From Aquisalimonas sp. 2447 (GTDB taxonomy: Bacteria; Pseudomonadota; Gammaproteobacteria; Nitrococcales; Aquisalimonadaceae), in assembly GCF_012044895.1 (NCBI RefSeq), contig NZ_CP050695.1:124001-188000 (forward strand): a stretch of 64,000 nucleotides of DNA. Reading direction: 5' to 3'. Made by a program: the position numbers and the translations under genes. Below are positions 38,434 to 47,256 of this stretch, piece after piece. The notes below the pieces were generated by a model. The model made no database searches. It was not told where the DNA came from and worked only from the letters and a program-made list of their open reading frames with translations. Positions within the stretch are counted from its first letter, which is position 1, and each line of letters starts with the position of its first letter.

Positions 38434-39336
38434 ATGCAGCTTCTCTACCTCATCGACGCCAGCGTCTACATCTTTCGCGCCTGGTTCTCCATCGACGAGA
38501 GCCTTCGTGACGACGCAGGGAACCCCGCCAACGCCGTCTACGGCTACGGCAACTTCCTGCTGGATTTCCTCGAGGACGCGACACCGGAGCATGCGCTAGC
38601 GGCCTTCGACGAGAGCCTGACCACCTGCTTTCGCAACGACACCTATCCGGCCTACAAGGCCAACCGGCCCGAGGCGCCGGAAGACCTCAAGCGCCAGATC
38701 GCCATCTGCCAGCAGCTCACCCGCGCCCTCGGGGTGACCGCGCTGAGCAGCGACCGCTACGAGGCGGACGATCTCATCGGCACCGTCGCCCACCGTTTCC
38801 GCGACGACGGTTTCAGCATGCGCTATCTCACCTCGGACAAGGACTACGCCCAGCTGCTGGAGCCCGGTGACCGCCTGGTGGACGCCAGCGGCCGCCGCAG
38901 CATGGACTGCTACACCGTGTCCGAGACCCTGGGCGTGCGGGCAGACCAGGTTCCCGATCTGCTGGGGCTGGCCGGCGACAGCGTGGACAACATCCCCGGC
39001 GTTCCGGGGGTCGGGCCGAAAACGGCCCAGGTCCTGCTGGCTCAACTGGGAAACCTGGAGGGCATCTACACGGGGCTGGATACGGTGCCGACCTTGCCGC
39101 TGCGGGGGGCTGCGCGGGTCCGGCGTCTGCTGGAGGAGCACCGGGACATGGCGTTCCTGTCCCGGGAGCTAGCCACCATTCGGCGCGATGCGCCGCTGGA
39201 CCCCGTTCACGACACAATTCATCTGGCCGGCACCGACGCCGACGCCCTGGCGGCCCTGCCGTTGCCCGAGCGCGTGCGCCGGCGTGCCGCCAGCCGCGTT
39301 GCCGATGGAGAGGAGCATGCCCTGGTCAGCGATTGA
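38434..39336 (+). CDS. 5'-3' exonuclease, PolA N-terminal/Xni type
   Basis: This 300-residue stand-alone FEN-like nuclease has YLIDASVYIFRAWFSIDESL, GNPANAVYGYGNFLLDFLED and FRNDTYPAYKANRP (the helical arch with conserved Tyr/Lys/Arg). Acidic metal-binding clusters are RYEADDLIGTVAHRF and LTSDKDYAQLL. The helix-hairpin-helix is DNIPGVPGVGPKTAQVLLAQ. It has no polymerase domain. ATG 38434 starts directly after the repeats. Its stop is overlapped by the fructosamine kinase gene. Likely roles are flap or primer removal or a back-up to PolI. Confidence 0.9.
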   Translation: MQLLYLIDASVYIFRAWFSIDESLRDDAGNPANAVYGYGNFLLDFLEDATPEHALAAFDESLTTCFRNDTYPAYKANRPEAPEDLKRQIAICQQLTRALGVTALSSDRYEADDLIGTVAHRFRDDGFSMRYLTSDKDYAQLLEPGDRLVDASGRRSMDCYTVSETLGVRADQVPDLLGLAGDSVDNIPGVPGVGPKTAQVLLAQLGNLEGIYTGLDTVPTLPLRGAARVRRLLEEHRDMAFLSRELATIRRDAPLDPVHDTIHLAGTDADALAALPLPERVRRRAASRVADGEEHALVSD

Positions 39337-40192
39337 CGCCGCCATCGCCACCGCCGCCGGAACGCCGTACGCCACCCGCCATCGCGCCCCGGTGGGTGGC
39401 GGCAGCATCAACGCCGCCTACCGGCTGGAGGGCGACGACAGTGCCTGGTTCGTCAAGGTGAACCGGGCCGACGCCCTGGACATGTTCCAGGCCGAGGCGG
39501 AGGGCCTGGAGGAGATGGCCGCGGCCGATGCCATCCGCGTGCCGCGGCCGTTGACCTGGGGCGAGGCCACGGGGCGCAGCTACCTGGTGATGGAGTGGTT
39601 GACCCTGCACGGCCGAGGTGACGGAGCCGCCCTGGGCGAGCAGCTTGCCGGCATGCACCGCTACACCGCCGAGCGCCACGGCTGGCACCGAGACAACACC
39701 ATCGGCTCGACGCCCCAGGTGAACACCCCGGATGCCGACTGGGCCCGCTTCTACCGGGAGCACCGTCTGCGCTTCCAGCTGCAGCTGGCGGCGGACAACG
39801 GCCATGCCGGCGTCCTGCAGCGTGATGGTGAACGCCTGTGCGAGGTGCTGCCCGCGTTCTTCAGTGACTACAGGCCGGCGCCGTCACTGCTTCACGGCGA
39901 TCTCTGGTCCGGCAACATCGCCTTCGATGACAGCCGCCATCCGGTGCTCTACGACCCGGCGGTCTACTACGGCGACCGGGAGAGCGATCTGGCCATGTCG
40001 GAGCTGTTCGGCCGCATGCCCCGGGCCGCCTATGACGCCTACGAGGCTGCCTGGCCGCTGGATGCCGGTTACGGCGTCCGCCGGGATCTCTATCAGCTCT
40101 ATCACGTGCTCAACCACCTGAATCTCTTCGGCGGCATGTACGCGAGGCACGCGGAGGACATGATCCGGCGGTTGCTGGCGGAGGTGGGGTGA
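39317..40192 (+). CDS. Fructosamine/ketosamine-3-kinase family protein
   Basis: This 291-residue kinase of the aminoglycoside-phosphotransferase fold phosphorylates protein- or amino-acid-bound ketosamines so that they deglycate. Motifs are PVGGGSINAAYRLEG (nucleotide loop), WFVKVN (Lys), FQAEAEGLEEMAAA, the catalytic SLLHGDLWSGNIAFD, and metal-binding LYDPAVYYGDRESDLAMSEL. GGAGAGGAGC precedes ATG 39317, which overlaps the exonuclease gene by 20 nt and implies coupling. Specificity could be for ribulosamines, as in many bacterial members. Confidence 0.92.
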   Translation: MPWSAIDAAIATAAGTPYATRHRAPVGGGSINAAYRLEGDDSAWFVKVNRADALDMFQAEAEGLEEMAAADAIRVPRPLTWGEATGRSYLVMEWLTLHGRGDGAALGEQLAGMHRYTAERHGWHRDNTIGSTPQVNTPDADWARFYREHRLRFQLQLAADNGHAGVLQRDGERLCEVLPAFFSDYRPAPSLLHGDLWSGNIAFDDSRHPVLYDPAVYYGDRESDLAMSELFGRMPRAAYDAYEAAWPLDAGYGVRRDLYQLYHVLNHLNLFGGMYARHAEDMIRRLLAEVG

Positions 40193-40214
40193 GCGGGTAA
40201 TGCGAGGGCTCTGG

Positions 40215-40236
40215 TCGCGGCTTGCGCCGCTCCTAC
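40215..40236. repeat. REP family C variant, inverted
   Basis: TCGCGGCTTGCGCCGCTCCT followed by AC is the reverse orientation of the GTAGGAGCGGC... type REP. Confidence 0.65.
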
Positions 40237-40262
40237 GTGGCGCCGTGAAAACCGCGGCAACC

Positions 40263-40354
40263 GTAGGGTGGACCTTCAGGTCCACCATTGCGGGCTTCGA
40301 TGCGCCACCCGGGCCGGCAAACCAGGGGAAGGCGGACCTGAAGGTCCGCCCTAC
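40263..40354. repeat. REP family B inverted doublet, intact
   Basis: GTAGGGTGGACCTTCAGG at 40263 and the opposed GGCGGACCTGAAGGTCCGCC at 40331 flank a spacer that includes GCGGGCTTCGATGCGCC. This is the intact counterpart of the copy split by the group II intron at 15845-17835. Confidence 0.8.
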
Positions 40355-40388
40355 GTCCTGCTACGATCCGATGCTCGGGCTTGTGCCC

Positions 40389-41156
40389 TCACCAGTCGAA
40401 ATCGTCGTCCAGGTCGTCGAAGAAGTCCGCCTCCGGCGGTTCGCCGTCCCAGATCAGATTGTCCCGGTATTGCCGGTAGGCGGAGCGGGTGAAATCGTAC
40501 TCGTCCAGCGCGGCTTCGCTGCGGAAGCGGGCGGCCTGGTCGAGACGGGCCCGGGTGTTCACCAGGTCCAGGGCGTAGAGCGGTAACGCAACGGTCCAGC
40601 CAACGTAGGTCACCGGATTGCTTGCCAGAGACACCGGGATGTCATTGATGTCACGGGTATTGTTCGGCCCGTAGGCCGGCAGTACCAGGTACATGCCCTC
40701 CGGCGCTCCCCAGACGGCCAGCGTCTGGCCGAAGTCCTCGTCGCCGGTGGATTCCAGCCCCAGCGGCGTAGCGACGTCGAACAGCCCGGCAAGGCCCAGC
40801 GTGCTGTTGATCAGAAAACGCCCCGTGTCCCTGGCACCGTCCCCGGGCTTGCCCTGGAGGGTGTTATTCAGGGCGTTGCCGGGCTCGCCCATGTTGTCGA
40901 AGAAGTTGGTGACACCGCGGCGGGCGAAGCGGGGCGTGACGAAGACGTAGGCATCTGCCAGCGGCTTGGCGACGAAGCGGTCCAGCTGTTCGTTGAAGAC
41001 GTAGACTTGGCGGTTGGCCGGCTCGATGGGATCCCAGGCGTCCGGCTCGGGTGGTGGCGGGCTGCCGGCACACGCGGTCATGACTGGCAGCAGGAGTGCC
41101 AACAGGCTGGCGCGCAGCGACCGTATGGGGCCGGTCCTCACGGCGTGCGGGTCCAC
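40389..41156 (-). CDS. mlaA: Outer-membrane lipoprotein MlaA/VacJ
   Basis: This phospholipid-retrieval lipoprotein of the Mla pathway keeps the outer membrane asymmetric. The 255-residue product has a signal peptide with lipobox LPVMTAC and the lipid-modified Cys near residue 29. The family core follows: DPIEPANRQVYVFNEQLDRF, GVTNFFDNMGEPGNALNNTL, GRFLINSTLGLAGLFDVATP and YLVLPAYGPNNTRD. The C-terminus is very acidic. I chose GTG 41156, preceded by GGAGGAGA and overlapping the end of the squalene/phytoene-synthase-like gene by 19 nt. No other mla genes are in the window. Confidence 0.93.
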   Translation of the reverse strand: MDPHAVRTGPIRSLRASLLALLLPVMTACAGSPPPPEPDAWDPIEPANRQVYVFNEQLDRFVAKPLADAYVFVTPRFARRGVTNFFDNMGEPGNALNNTLQGKPGDGARDTGRFLINSTLGLAGLFDVATPLGLESTGDEDFGQTLAVWGAPEGMYLVLPAYGPNNTRDINDIPVSLASNPVTYVGWTVALPLYALDLVNTRARLDQAARFRSEAALDEYDFTRSAYRQYRDNLIWDGEPPEADFFDDLDDDFDW

Positions 41157-42214
41157 GGCGTCTCCTCCACTGTCGTGATCAGGCTGGGGTGGCAATCCCC
41201 CGGCGCGGGCAGGCCGCGTGCGGCCCGGGCGAACGTGCCCCGTAGCAGGCCGTCGTGGCGTATGCTCACGCCGCATTCCGCCACCACGGCGCGAACACGC
41301 CAGCGCGTTATCTTCACCTGGTCGGCGGCGGTGAAACCCGGCGCCCTGCCGATGTTACGCAGTGTGTAGAGTGCCATACACACCGCCCAGGCGCAGAACC
41401 TGCGAATGCCAGGCTGGTCCCGTGGCACCGCCAGCGTGTATGCCATGGCTTCCCGGAGGTGGCCATGGGCGGCGGCCACCAGTTCCAGAACGCCGTCGCG
41501 AAACGGGGGTTCACCATACCACTCGGCGCCGGCGGTCAGGGCGCATCCATGGCGGGCAAAGGTGTCCCGGGGCAGCCAGCAGACACCGCTGGCGCGATCA
41601 TCCCAGACATCCTTGAGAATGTTGGTCATCTGCAGCCCCTGACCGAAGGCCACGGCCCGCTCCCGCATGTCCGCCCGGTCACGGGCGATGGCCGGTACGT
41701 CCAGTGCAAACAGGTCGGTGAGCATCTCGCCGACAACCCCGGCGACCCGGTAGCAGTAGCCGTGGAACTCTTCCGTGGTGGCCAGCCCGGCGGGTGACTT
41801 GAGCCGCTCGAAACGGGCCATGCCCGCCGTCATGATGGTGACACAGCGGCGCACCGGCGCCTGCTGCTCCGGCGGCAGACCGTGGAAAATGGCGAACACG
41901 CGTCGGGGGTCGGTGGCCAGTGCATGCTCCGCCGCGGTGGCGCTGGTCAGTTTGCCTTCCAGGGCGGCGCCGAGATCGTCGGCGGCGTCCGGGTTCTCCA
42001 GGGCAGCAACCAGCAGATCGAACCGCGCCTGCTTTTCCTCCGGCGCGAGGGCGGTGGCGTCCTCGATGGTATCGGCGAGCCGGCACAGCAGGTAGGCGTT
42101 GCCGATGGCGGGGCGCAGGGTCTCCGGCAGTTGCGGGATGGTCAGGGCGAACGTGCGCGAGACCCCGGTGAGCGCCCGGTCCAGGAATGCGGTATCGCTC
42201 ACGGAGATGGTCAT
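41138..42214 (-). CDS. Squalene/phytoene synthase family protein
   Basis: This trans-isoprenyl diphosphate synthase of 358 residues performs head-to-head condensation. The two aspartate-rich motifs are present: LLCRLADTIEDAT (about residue 48) and QMTNILKDVWDD (about residue 210). SRTFALTIPQLPETLRPAIG at the N-terminus and FHGYCYRVAGVVGEMLTDLF are typical of farnesyl-diphosphate farnesyltransferases. Squalene is the more likely product, since no carotenoid or hopanoid genes are visible nearby, but this is inference. ATG 42214 overlaps the upstream hydrolase stop (ATGA). Confidence 0.88.
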   Translation of the reverse strand: MTISVSDTAFLDRALTGVSRTFALTIPQLPETLRPAIGNAYLLCRLADTIEDATALAPEEKQARFDLLVAALENPDAADDLGAALEGKLTSATAAEHALATDPRRVFAIFHGLPPEQQAPVRRCVTIMTAGMARFERLKSPAGLATTEEFHGYCYRVAGVVGEMLTDLFALDVPAIARDRADMRERAVAFGQGLQMTNILKDVWDDRASGVCWLPRDTFARHGCALTAGAEWYGEPPFRDGVLELVAAAHGHLREAMAYTLAVPRDQPGIRRFCAWAVCMALYTLRNIGRAPGFTAADQVKITRWRVRAVVAECGVSIRHDGLLRGTFARAARGLPAPGDCHPSLITTVEETPWTRTP

Positions 42215-43038
42215 GCCGGCTGTCGGGCGTCGACGCCGGCGAGGAACGCCAGTACGCGACGATTGAACTCCCGCGGCTGTTCCAGCGGCAGCATGTGCCC
42301 GGTGCGTGGGAGCAGTTCCAGGCGTGCGTCCGGGAGATGGTCCGCCAGATAGCGTGCATTCTCCGGGGGCCACACACGGTCATCCTCGCCGTGGACGATC
42401 AGGCAGGGCACGGTCACCCGGTGCAGACGGGGGCTGTTCATGGTGTGGCGGCTGGCGGAGTCCAGCTGAGCGTGGAAGGCGTGGGCCGGCTGCGGTTCCC
42501 GCTCCTGGAACTGCAGGATGCGGTCGGTCAGGTCCGGGATGCGGGCGCGGTAGTCCGGGTGATAGAAGAGTTCGTTCATACGCTCCGTGACCGTGCGCGG
42601 GTCGCTGGCGGCGCGGTCCATGTTCAGCACATCCCACACGCCCTGCTCCGGCGGCATGTACGCGGGATCCGCCGGGCCCACACCGGTGGCCACCAGCGTC
42701 ATGCTGTGCACGCGTTGCGGATGCAGGTGGTAGAACTCCTGCGCCACCAGGCCGCCCATGGAGACCCCGACCAGATGCGCCGCCTCCACTCCTGCGGCGT
42801 CCATGACCGCCCCCAGGTCACCGGCGAAGTCCGCCATGGTGTACGGCCCCTCCGGCATGTCCGAGCGGCCGACGCCGCGGTTGTCCGGCAGAATGGTACA
42901 GTGGTGCCGGGCGAACTCGGGGAGCTGCAGGCCCCATGCGCGGCCGCTGCCGCCGAGTCCCATGATCAGCACCACGGGTGAGCCCTCACCGTGGATTTCG
43001 TAATACAGCGCGACGCCGTGGTGTTCCGCCTTCGCCAT
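42211..43038 (-). CDS. Alpha/beta-hydrolase fold protein
   Basis: This is a 275-residue hydrolase with the oxyanion motif VVLIMGLGGSGRAWGLQLPE, DNRGVGRSD, the nucleophile elbow HLVGVSMGGLVAQEF, the acid in LIVHGEDDRVWPPENA, and the catalytic His in LLPRTGHMLPLEQP. The substrate cannot be told; esterases, lactonases and haloperoxidase-like members share these features. GGGGAGACAGG precedes ATG 43038. It overlaps the terpene-synthase gene, which overlaps mlaA, so the three are very likely one operon. Confidence 0.88.
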   Translation of the reverse strand: MAKAEHHGVALYYEIHGEGSPVVLIMGLGGSGRAWGLQLPEFARHHCTILPDNRGVGRSDMPEGPYTMADFAGDLGAVMDAAGVEAAHLVGVSMGGLVAQEFYHLHPQRVHSMTLVATGVGPADPAYMPPEQGVWDVLNMDRAASDPRTVTERMNELFYHPDYRARIPDLTDRILQFQEREPQPAHAFHAQLDSASRHTMNSPRLHRVTVPCLIVHGEDDRVWPPENARYLADHLPDARLELLPRTGHMLPLEQPREFNRRVLAFLAGVDARQPA

Positions 43039-43096
43039 CCTGTCTCCCCTGCGCCCGTACAGCGAAGGCGCAGTATAGCGGCTGAGGCAGGGCTGG

Positions 43097-45994
43097 TCAG
43101 GGGCCCGGGTCCAGTTGGACCAGGTGAAGCGGGTTGCCGCCGGAGCGATTGTCGTCGATCCGCGCCAGACGCAGCCGCATGGTCGATGTGGTTCCCTGGC
43201 AGCCCGTGATGCGGACATGCACGGTATGGCCGCGCCCGCCGCTCGGCGAGGCCAGCGCCGCGACCACTTGGTGGCGGTCCTCCGCATGGATCAGTTCGAC
43301 GAATGGCCGCCCCGTCAGCGCCTCGACGTCACAGCGCAGGACCGTGCGCAGGGCCTCGTTGAGCTGTTGCACGGTAGCCTCCTCGCCGTCCAGCAGCGCC
43401 ATGCCCACCGCCGCCTGCTCGAAGATGCCGCGGAACCGGGCCTCGCTGGTGCGCAGGGCGGCCTCGGCCACCTTGCGCGGGGTAATGTCCTGGGCCTGCT
43501 TGAGCAGATACCGGGGTTCGCCGCCGGGGTCACGGACCAGCGATGTGCTGGTCAGCGCCCAGGCGATGCCACCGTCACGATGGCGGAGGCGCTGCTCGAC
43601 GGGCCCCGTGGGGCGGCCGCCGTCAAGCAGCAGCCGGTTGGTGCGGTAGTTGGCCTCACGGTCTTCCGGGTGCAGGAGATCGGTGGAGCGCATGGCCAGC
43701 AGATCCTCGGCGTCGTACCCCACCAGACTGCACAGGGCCGCGTTGGCACGCAGGAAGTGGCCGTCCAGGGCAATCAGCGCCATGCCCACGGCCACGTCCT
43801 CGAAAGCGCTGTGGAAGCGCGCCTCACCCTCGTGGCGTTCGGAGGCGTCCGTCATGACCACCACGGCACCGGTGACGTGACCATCGTCCACCATGGGGGA
43901 GACGGTGTAGTCGGCGGGGAAGAGACTGCCGTCCCCGCGGCGGAAAACCGCGCCGTCTGCCTGTTTGAATTGCTTCTGCTCGAGGCACGTCTGCAGCGGC
44001 CAGTCATCGGCCACCGCGTCATCCCGGTGGCGCAGCAGCGCTTCCAGGGGTTGCCCCTCGATGGTCGCCGGTTCGCGGCTGAGCAGGTGACAGGCCGCGG
44101 CGTTGGCGAACACCACTCGCCCCCGGGTATCCAGCCCGAAGATCGCTTCGGCAGCGGCGTTGAGGATGAGGTCGTGACGGTGGTTGATCCGCTGCAGGGC
44201 CTGTTCGGTCTGCTTCTGGTCGGTGATGTCGCGGATCTGGCTGGCGACGTAGAGTTCCCGGCCGTCGTTGTCGCGGAGCAAGCTACCAGTGACCTCTACC
44301 CAAAGGACGCGCCCCGTCTTGTGCAGGTAGCGTTTTTCCACCCGGAAGCTGTCCCCGGAGGCGTTGCGGATGGCGTCCAGTTGCTCGCGGGTCGCATGCT
44401 GGTCTGCCGGGTGTGTCAGGTCGTGGTAGGTCATGTTCAGCAGCTCGTCCTGAGCGTAGCCGAGGATGTCGCACAGGGCCTGGTTCACATACAGGCAGTG
44501 GCCCGTTTCCGGATGGAACAGGCTCATGCCGGTGGACGCGCGGTCGAAGGCCTCGCGGAACGGGTCGTCCGACAGCGGAGCTTGCGTGGCATCGGTGGCT
44601 TCCGGTCGCCGCAGGATCAGGAGTTCCGCCTCGGCGTTACTCATGCCCTGTGGCAGTCGCAGCAGGCGCCCGGATAGCCGGTATCCGGTGCCATCGGCCG
44701 CGCTGGCCAGGAACGTCAGCTCGGCGTTGTCCTCCGGGTTGTCCGTGTCGGCCGGCTCGCCGGGCGGGGACTCGTGGTGTACCACGCTGGCCAGGGAGCG
44801 GCCGATAAGTTCGTCCGGCGTGAGTCCCAGCACCTGTGTTACGCCCGGCGATGCGTTCAGAATCATCCGCGACTCTGAAAGGCGCAGCACGGCGTCACCG
44901 CTCGCCCCTTCCAGCAGGTCCAGGCAGTGTTCCGTGGTGGTGCGCGCAACGGTTTCCCGGTCCAGCGTTTCCCGGGTGGCCGCGTAATCCCGGTGTAGCA
45001 GTTGCAATTGCTGCCGGGTCTGGTCGAGATCGCCTGTCAGGGCGCCGGTGGTCGAGCGCTGGCGGCGAACCAGCCATCCGGCCATGCCCGTTAGCACCAG
45101 TCCGCCCAGCAGCGGCCAGGCCGCGGTCGCACTGAGCCAGGTGGGTCGGTCGGCCGGTGTCAGGTACGCCGTCCAGCGTTGCGACGCGATGACGAACTCC
45201 CGCTGCGCGTGGAGTTGCTCTCGCAACGCGGACGCATCGGTGTGTTCGGCAACTCCGGCATTGTCCCCGGGGCCGTACAGCAGGAGGTTTTCGCGATCGC
45301 CCTTGAAGATGTGCATGGTCAGTTCGCGGTCGTCGCGGGCGATGCTTGCCAGCCGGTCCAGCCGCAGGCCCAGAGCAATGACGCCGTCGGCTGCCCCGCC
45401 GGCGGAGACCGGAAGGAACGCCATGAAGCCCGGCGTGGCGTCGCCGTTAACCTGGAATACCACGGTGTCGCGATTGCCCGTCAGCTTGCCGGACTCCAGA
45501 GCGCGGTCCAGCGCCTGTCGTGACGCCCGGGTACCGTCATTGCCGGTCTCCAGCAGGCGACTGGCGACGGCCTGTCCGCCGGTCGTGGACAACAGCGGCG
45601 TGACGCGGAACTGGTCACTGTCAGTGACCGGCTCCAGCCAGGCGAGGAACTCCAGGCTACTGTCGCTGGCCGGTTCCCGGGTGCTCGGTGGCTCTTCGAC
45701 GTCGATCCTGGCGCCGGCGCGGATCATCAGGGCAAGATTCTGCGCCCGCTCCACGTCCCGTGCGATGGTGTCGTCGAGAGCGTCGAGTGTCCGCTCTGCG
45801 GCGGCATGGAATGCGTTGACGTCCTTCTGGTGGGCCTGGTGAGCGGTGATTCCGGTGACCAGGGCGGTCACCAGCAGACCGCACGCCAGCACCGCCACGG
45901 TCGGTGTCGTGGGGGGAGGTCGGCGTCCTGCGGGGGCGTCCGGGCCCGTGTGGCTTCCACGCATGTTTGTCCGTCCCATGGAATGTTTGTCCAC
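43097..45994 (-). CDS. CHASE-type sensor with multiple PAS domains and no output domain
   Basis: This is a 965-residue membrane sensor. After a basic N-terminus comes one helix (VAVLACGLLVTALVTGITAH), then a CHASE-like periplasmic domain (about residues 55-290; EFLAWLEPVTDSDQFRVTPL; DGVIALGLRLDRLASIARDD) and a second helix near 300. A coiled-coil linker and about five PAS/PAC units follow (for example FREAFDRASTGMSLFHPETG, VASQIRDITDQKQTEQAL, FHSAFEDVAVGMALIALDGH, FRGIFEQAAVGMALLDG). The protein ends in the last PAS. No histidine kinase, GGDEF, EAL or methyl-accepting domain is present. Start choice is uncertain: GTG 45994, or ATG 45979 or 45964. Confidence 0.85.
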   Translation of the reverse strand: MDKHSMGRTNMRGSHTGPDAPAGRRPPPTTPTVAVLACGLLVTALVTGITAHQAHQKDVNAFHAAAERTLDALDDTIARDVERAQNLALMIRAGARIDVEEPPSTREPASDSSLEFLAWLEPVTDSDQFRVTPLLSTTGGQAVASRLLETGNDGTRASRQALDRALESGKLTGNRDTVVFQVNGDATPGFMAFLPVSAGGAADGVIALGLRLDRLASIARDDRELTMHIFKGDRENLLLYGPGDNAGVAEHTDASALREQLHAQREFVIASQRWTAYLTPADRPTWLSATAAWPLLGGLVLTGMAGWLVRRQRSTTGALTGDLDQTRQQLQLLHRDYAATRETLDRETVARTTTEHCLDLLEGASGDAVLRLSESRMILNASPGVTQVLGLTPDELIGRSLASVVHHESPPGEPADTDNPEDNAELTFLASAADGTGYRLSGRLLRLPQGMSNAEAELLILRRPEATDATQAPLSDDPFREAFDRASTGMSLFHPETGHCLYVNQALCDILGYAQDELLNMTYHDLTHPADQHATREQLDAIRNASGDSFRVEKRYLHKTGRVLWVEVTGSLLRDNDGRELYVASQIRDITDQKQTEQALQRINHRHDLILNAAAEAIFGLDTRGRVVFANAAACHLLSREPATIEGQPLEALLRHRDDAVADDWPLQTCLEQKQFKQADGAVFRRGDGSLFPADYTVSPMVDDGHVTGAVVVMTDASERHEGEARFHSAFEDVAVGMALIALDGHFLRANAALCSLVGYDAEDLLAMRSTDLLHPEDREANYRTNRLLLDGGRPTGPVEQRLRHRDGGIAWALTSTSLVRDPGGEPRYLLKQAQDITPRKVAEAALRTSEARFRGIFEQAAVGMALLDGEEATVQQLNEALRTVLRCDVEALTGRPFVELIHAEDRHQVVAALASPSGGRGHTVHVRITGCQGTTSTMRLRLARIDDNRSGGNPLHLVQLDPGP

Positions 45995-46015
45995 TCTGCC
46001 CCTGGCCGGGGGCGT

Positions 46016-47080
46016 TTAATCGGTTGCGGCGTCGTCCTGTGCCCCTGCTGTCAGGTCCGGCCTGGAGTCGGCGGCGAACTCGAAGGCATCCAGATACAGA
46101 TGGTCCGGGTCGACCCCGTGGCGGTGAAAATCCCGCTGGGCTGCGGCGATCATTGCCGGCGGCCCACTCATATAGACCGCATGGCCGCCAAGATCCGGGT
46201 AGTCATGCAGCAGCATGTTATGCACCAGGCCGATTCTGCCCTCCCAGTCATCGTCAGTCCGCGGCTCCGACAGGCAGGGCGTGTACGTGAGCCAGGAGCA
46301 GCGCTCCGCCAGGGTGCGCAGTTCCTTGTCCAGGTACAGATCCTGGCGTTGGCGAACGCCCCAGTAGAGATGTGCCTCGCGATTGTTATCAATATGGACT
46401 AGATGGTCCAACATGCTCTTCAGCGGTGCAATCCCTGTGCTGCCCGCCATCATCAGAATGGGGCGTTCGTCATCCTCGCGCAGGTAGAACTGCCCGTAGG
46501 GCCCCTCCATGCGCAGCAACGCCTTCTTCTCCATGTTGAAAAAGACCTGCTCGCTGAACTCGCCGCCCTCAATATGGCGGACGTGCAACTCCAGCAGCTC
46601 ATCGTCATGGGGTGCATTGGCCAGGGAGAAACTGCGCCGCCGGCCGTCCCGGAGCAGGATGTCGATGTACTGGCCCGGCAGGAAGGCCAGCCGCTCGGCC
46701 TCCGGCAGCTTCAGCTGCAGGCGCATGACGTCGCGGGACAAGCGTTCCATGCCCGCGACGCGGCAGCGTGTCCGCCGGGGTGCCAGATCGCCCGCATCCC
46801 GCACTTCACGCACCTCGATCACCAGGTCACTGGTGGGGCGGGCCTGGCAGAACAACGCCTGGCCCACGGCCACCGCCGTCTCGTCCAGGCAGTCGGGCGG
46901 CTCGCCGCCGGGGTAGTCGATCTCGCCCTCGACCACCTTGCCCATGCAGGTCAGGCAGGTGCCGTTGCGGCAGCTGTAAGGGATGATCAGCCCGTGCCTG
47001 AGCGCGGCGTCCAGGACGGATTCTTCCCCGGTGACAGGGAACTGGTGACCGCTGGGCTCAATGGTGACCTGGTAGCTCAT
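46016..47080 (-). CDS. 2Fe-2S/FAD/NAD(P)H reductase (CDP-6-deoxyglucoseen-reductase/UbiB-like flavin reductase)
   Basis: This 354-residue electron-transfer protein has an N-terminal plant-type ferredoxin domain (PYSCRNGTCLTCMGKVVEGE plus ALFCQA, four cluster cysteines). A flavin-binding barrel (PGQYIDILLRDGRRRSFSLA) and a C-terminal NAD(P)H domain (ILMMAGSTGIAPLKSMLDHL; YMSGPPAMIAAAQRDF) follow. Genes of this type commonly sit beside ubiD in gammaproteobacteria, as here. The aromatic-ring or sugar name is inherited from homologues, and the in vivo substrate is unknown. ATG 47080 was chosen by the start of the ferredoxin fold. Confidence 0.88.
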   Translation of the reverse strand: MSYQVTIEPSGHQFPVTGEESVLDAALRHGLIIPYSCRNGTCLTCMGKVVEGEIDYPGGEPPDCLDETAVAVGQALFCQARPTSDLVIEVREVRDAGDLAPRRTRCRVAGMERLSRDVMRLQLKLPEAERLAFLPGQYIDILLRDGRRRSFSLANAPHDDELLELHVRHIEGGEFSEQVFFNMEKKALLRMEGPYGQFYLREDDERPILMMAGSTGIAPLKSMLDHLVHIDNNREAHLYWGVRQRQDLYLDKELRTLAERCSWLTYTPCLSEPRTDDDWEGRIGLVHNMLLHDYPDLGGHAVYMSGPPAMIAAAQRDFHRHGVDPDHLYLDAFEFAADSRPDLTAGAQDDAATD

Positions 47081-47256
47081 GTCCGTGACCCGTGGTGCGT
47101 GCGACTGACACCGGCGCGCCCCGCAGGGGCCTCGCCCATTGTGACGTAACGCCCCGTTCACTGGAACGCCGCAACGCCAATGCCCTTACATAGCGGACCA
47201 CCCGGAAACCGACCCGGTTCCCGAAGGTCCGCGGTCAACGACCACCTGGCGCCTGC

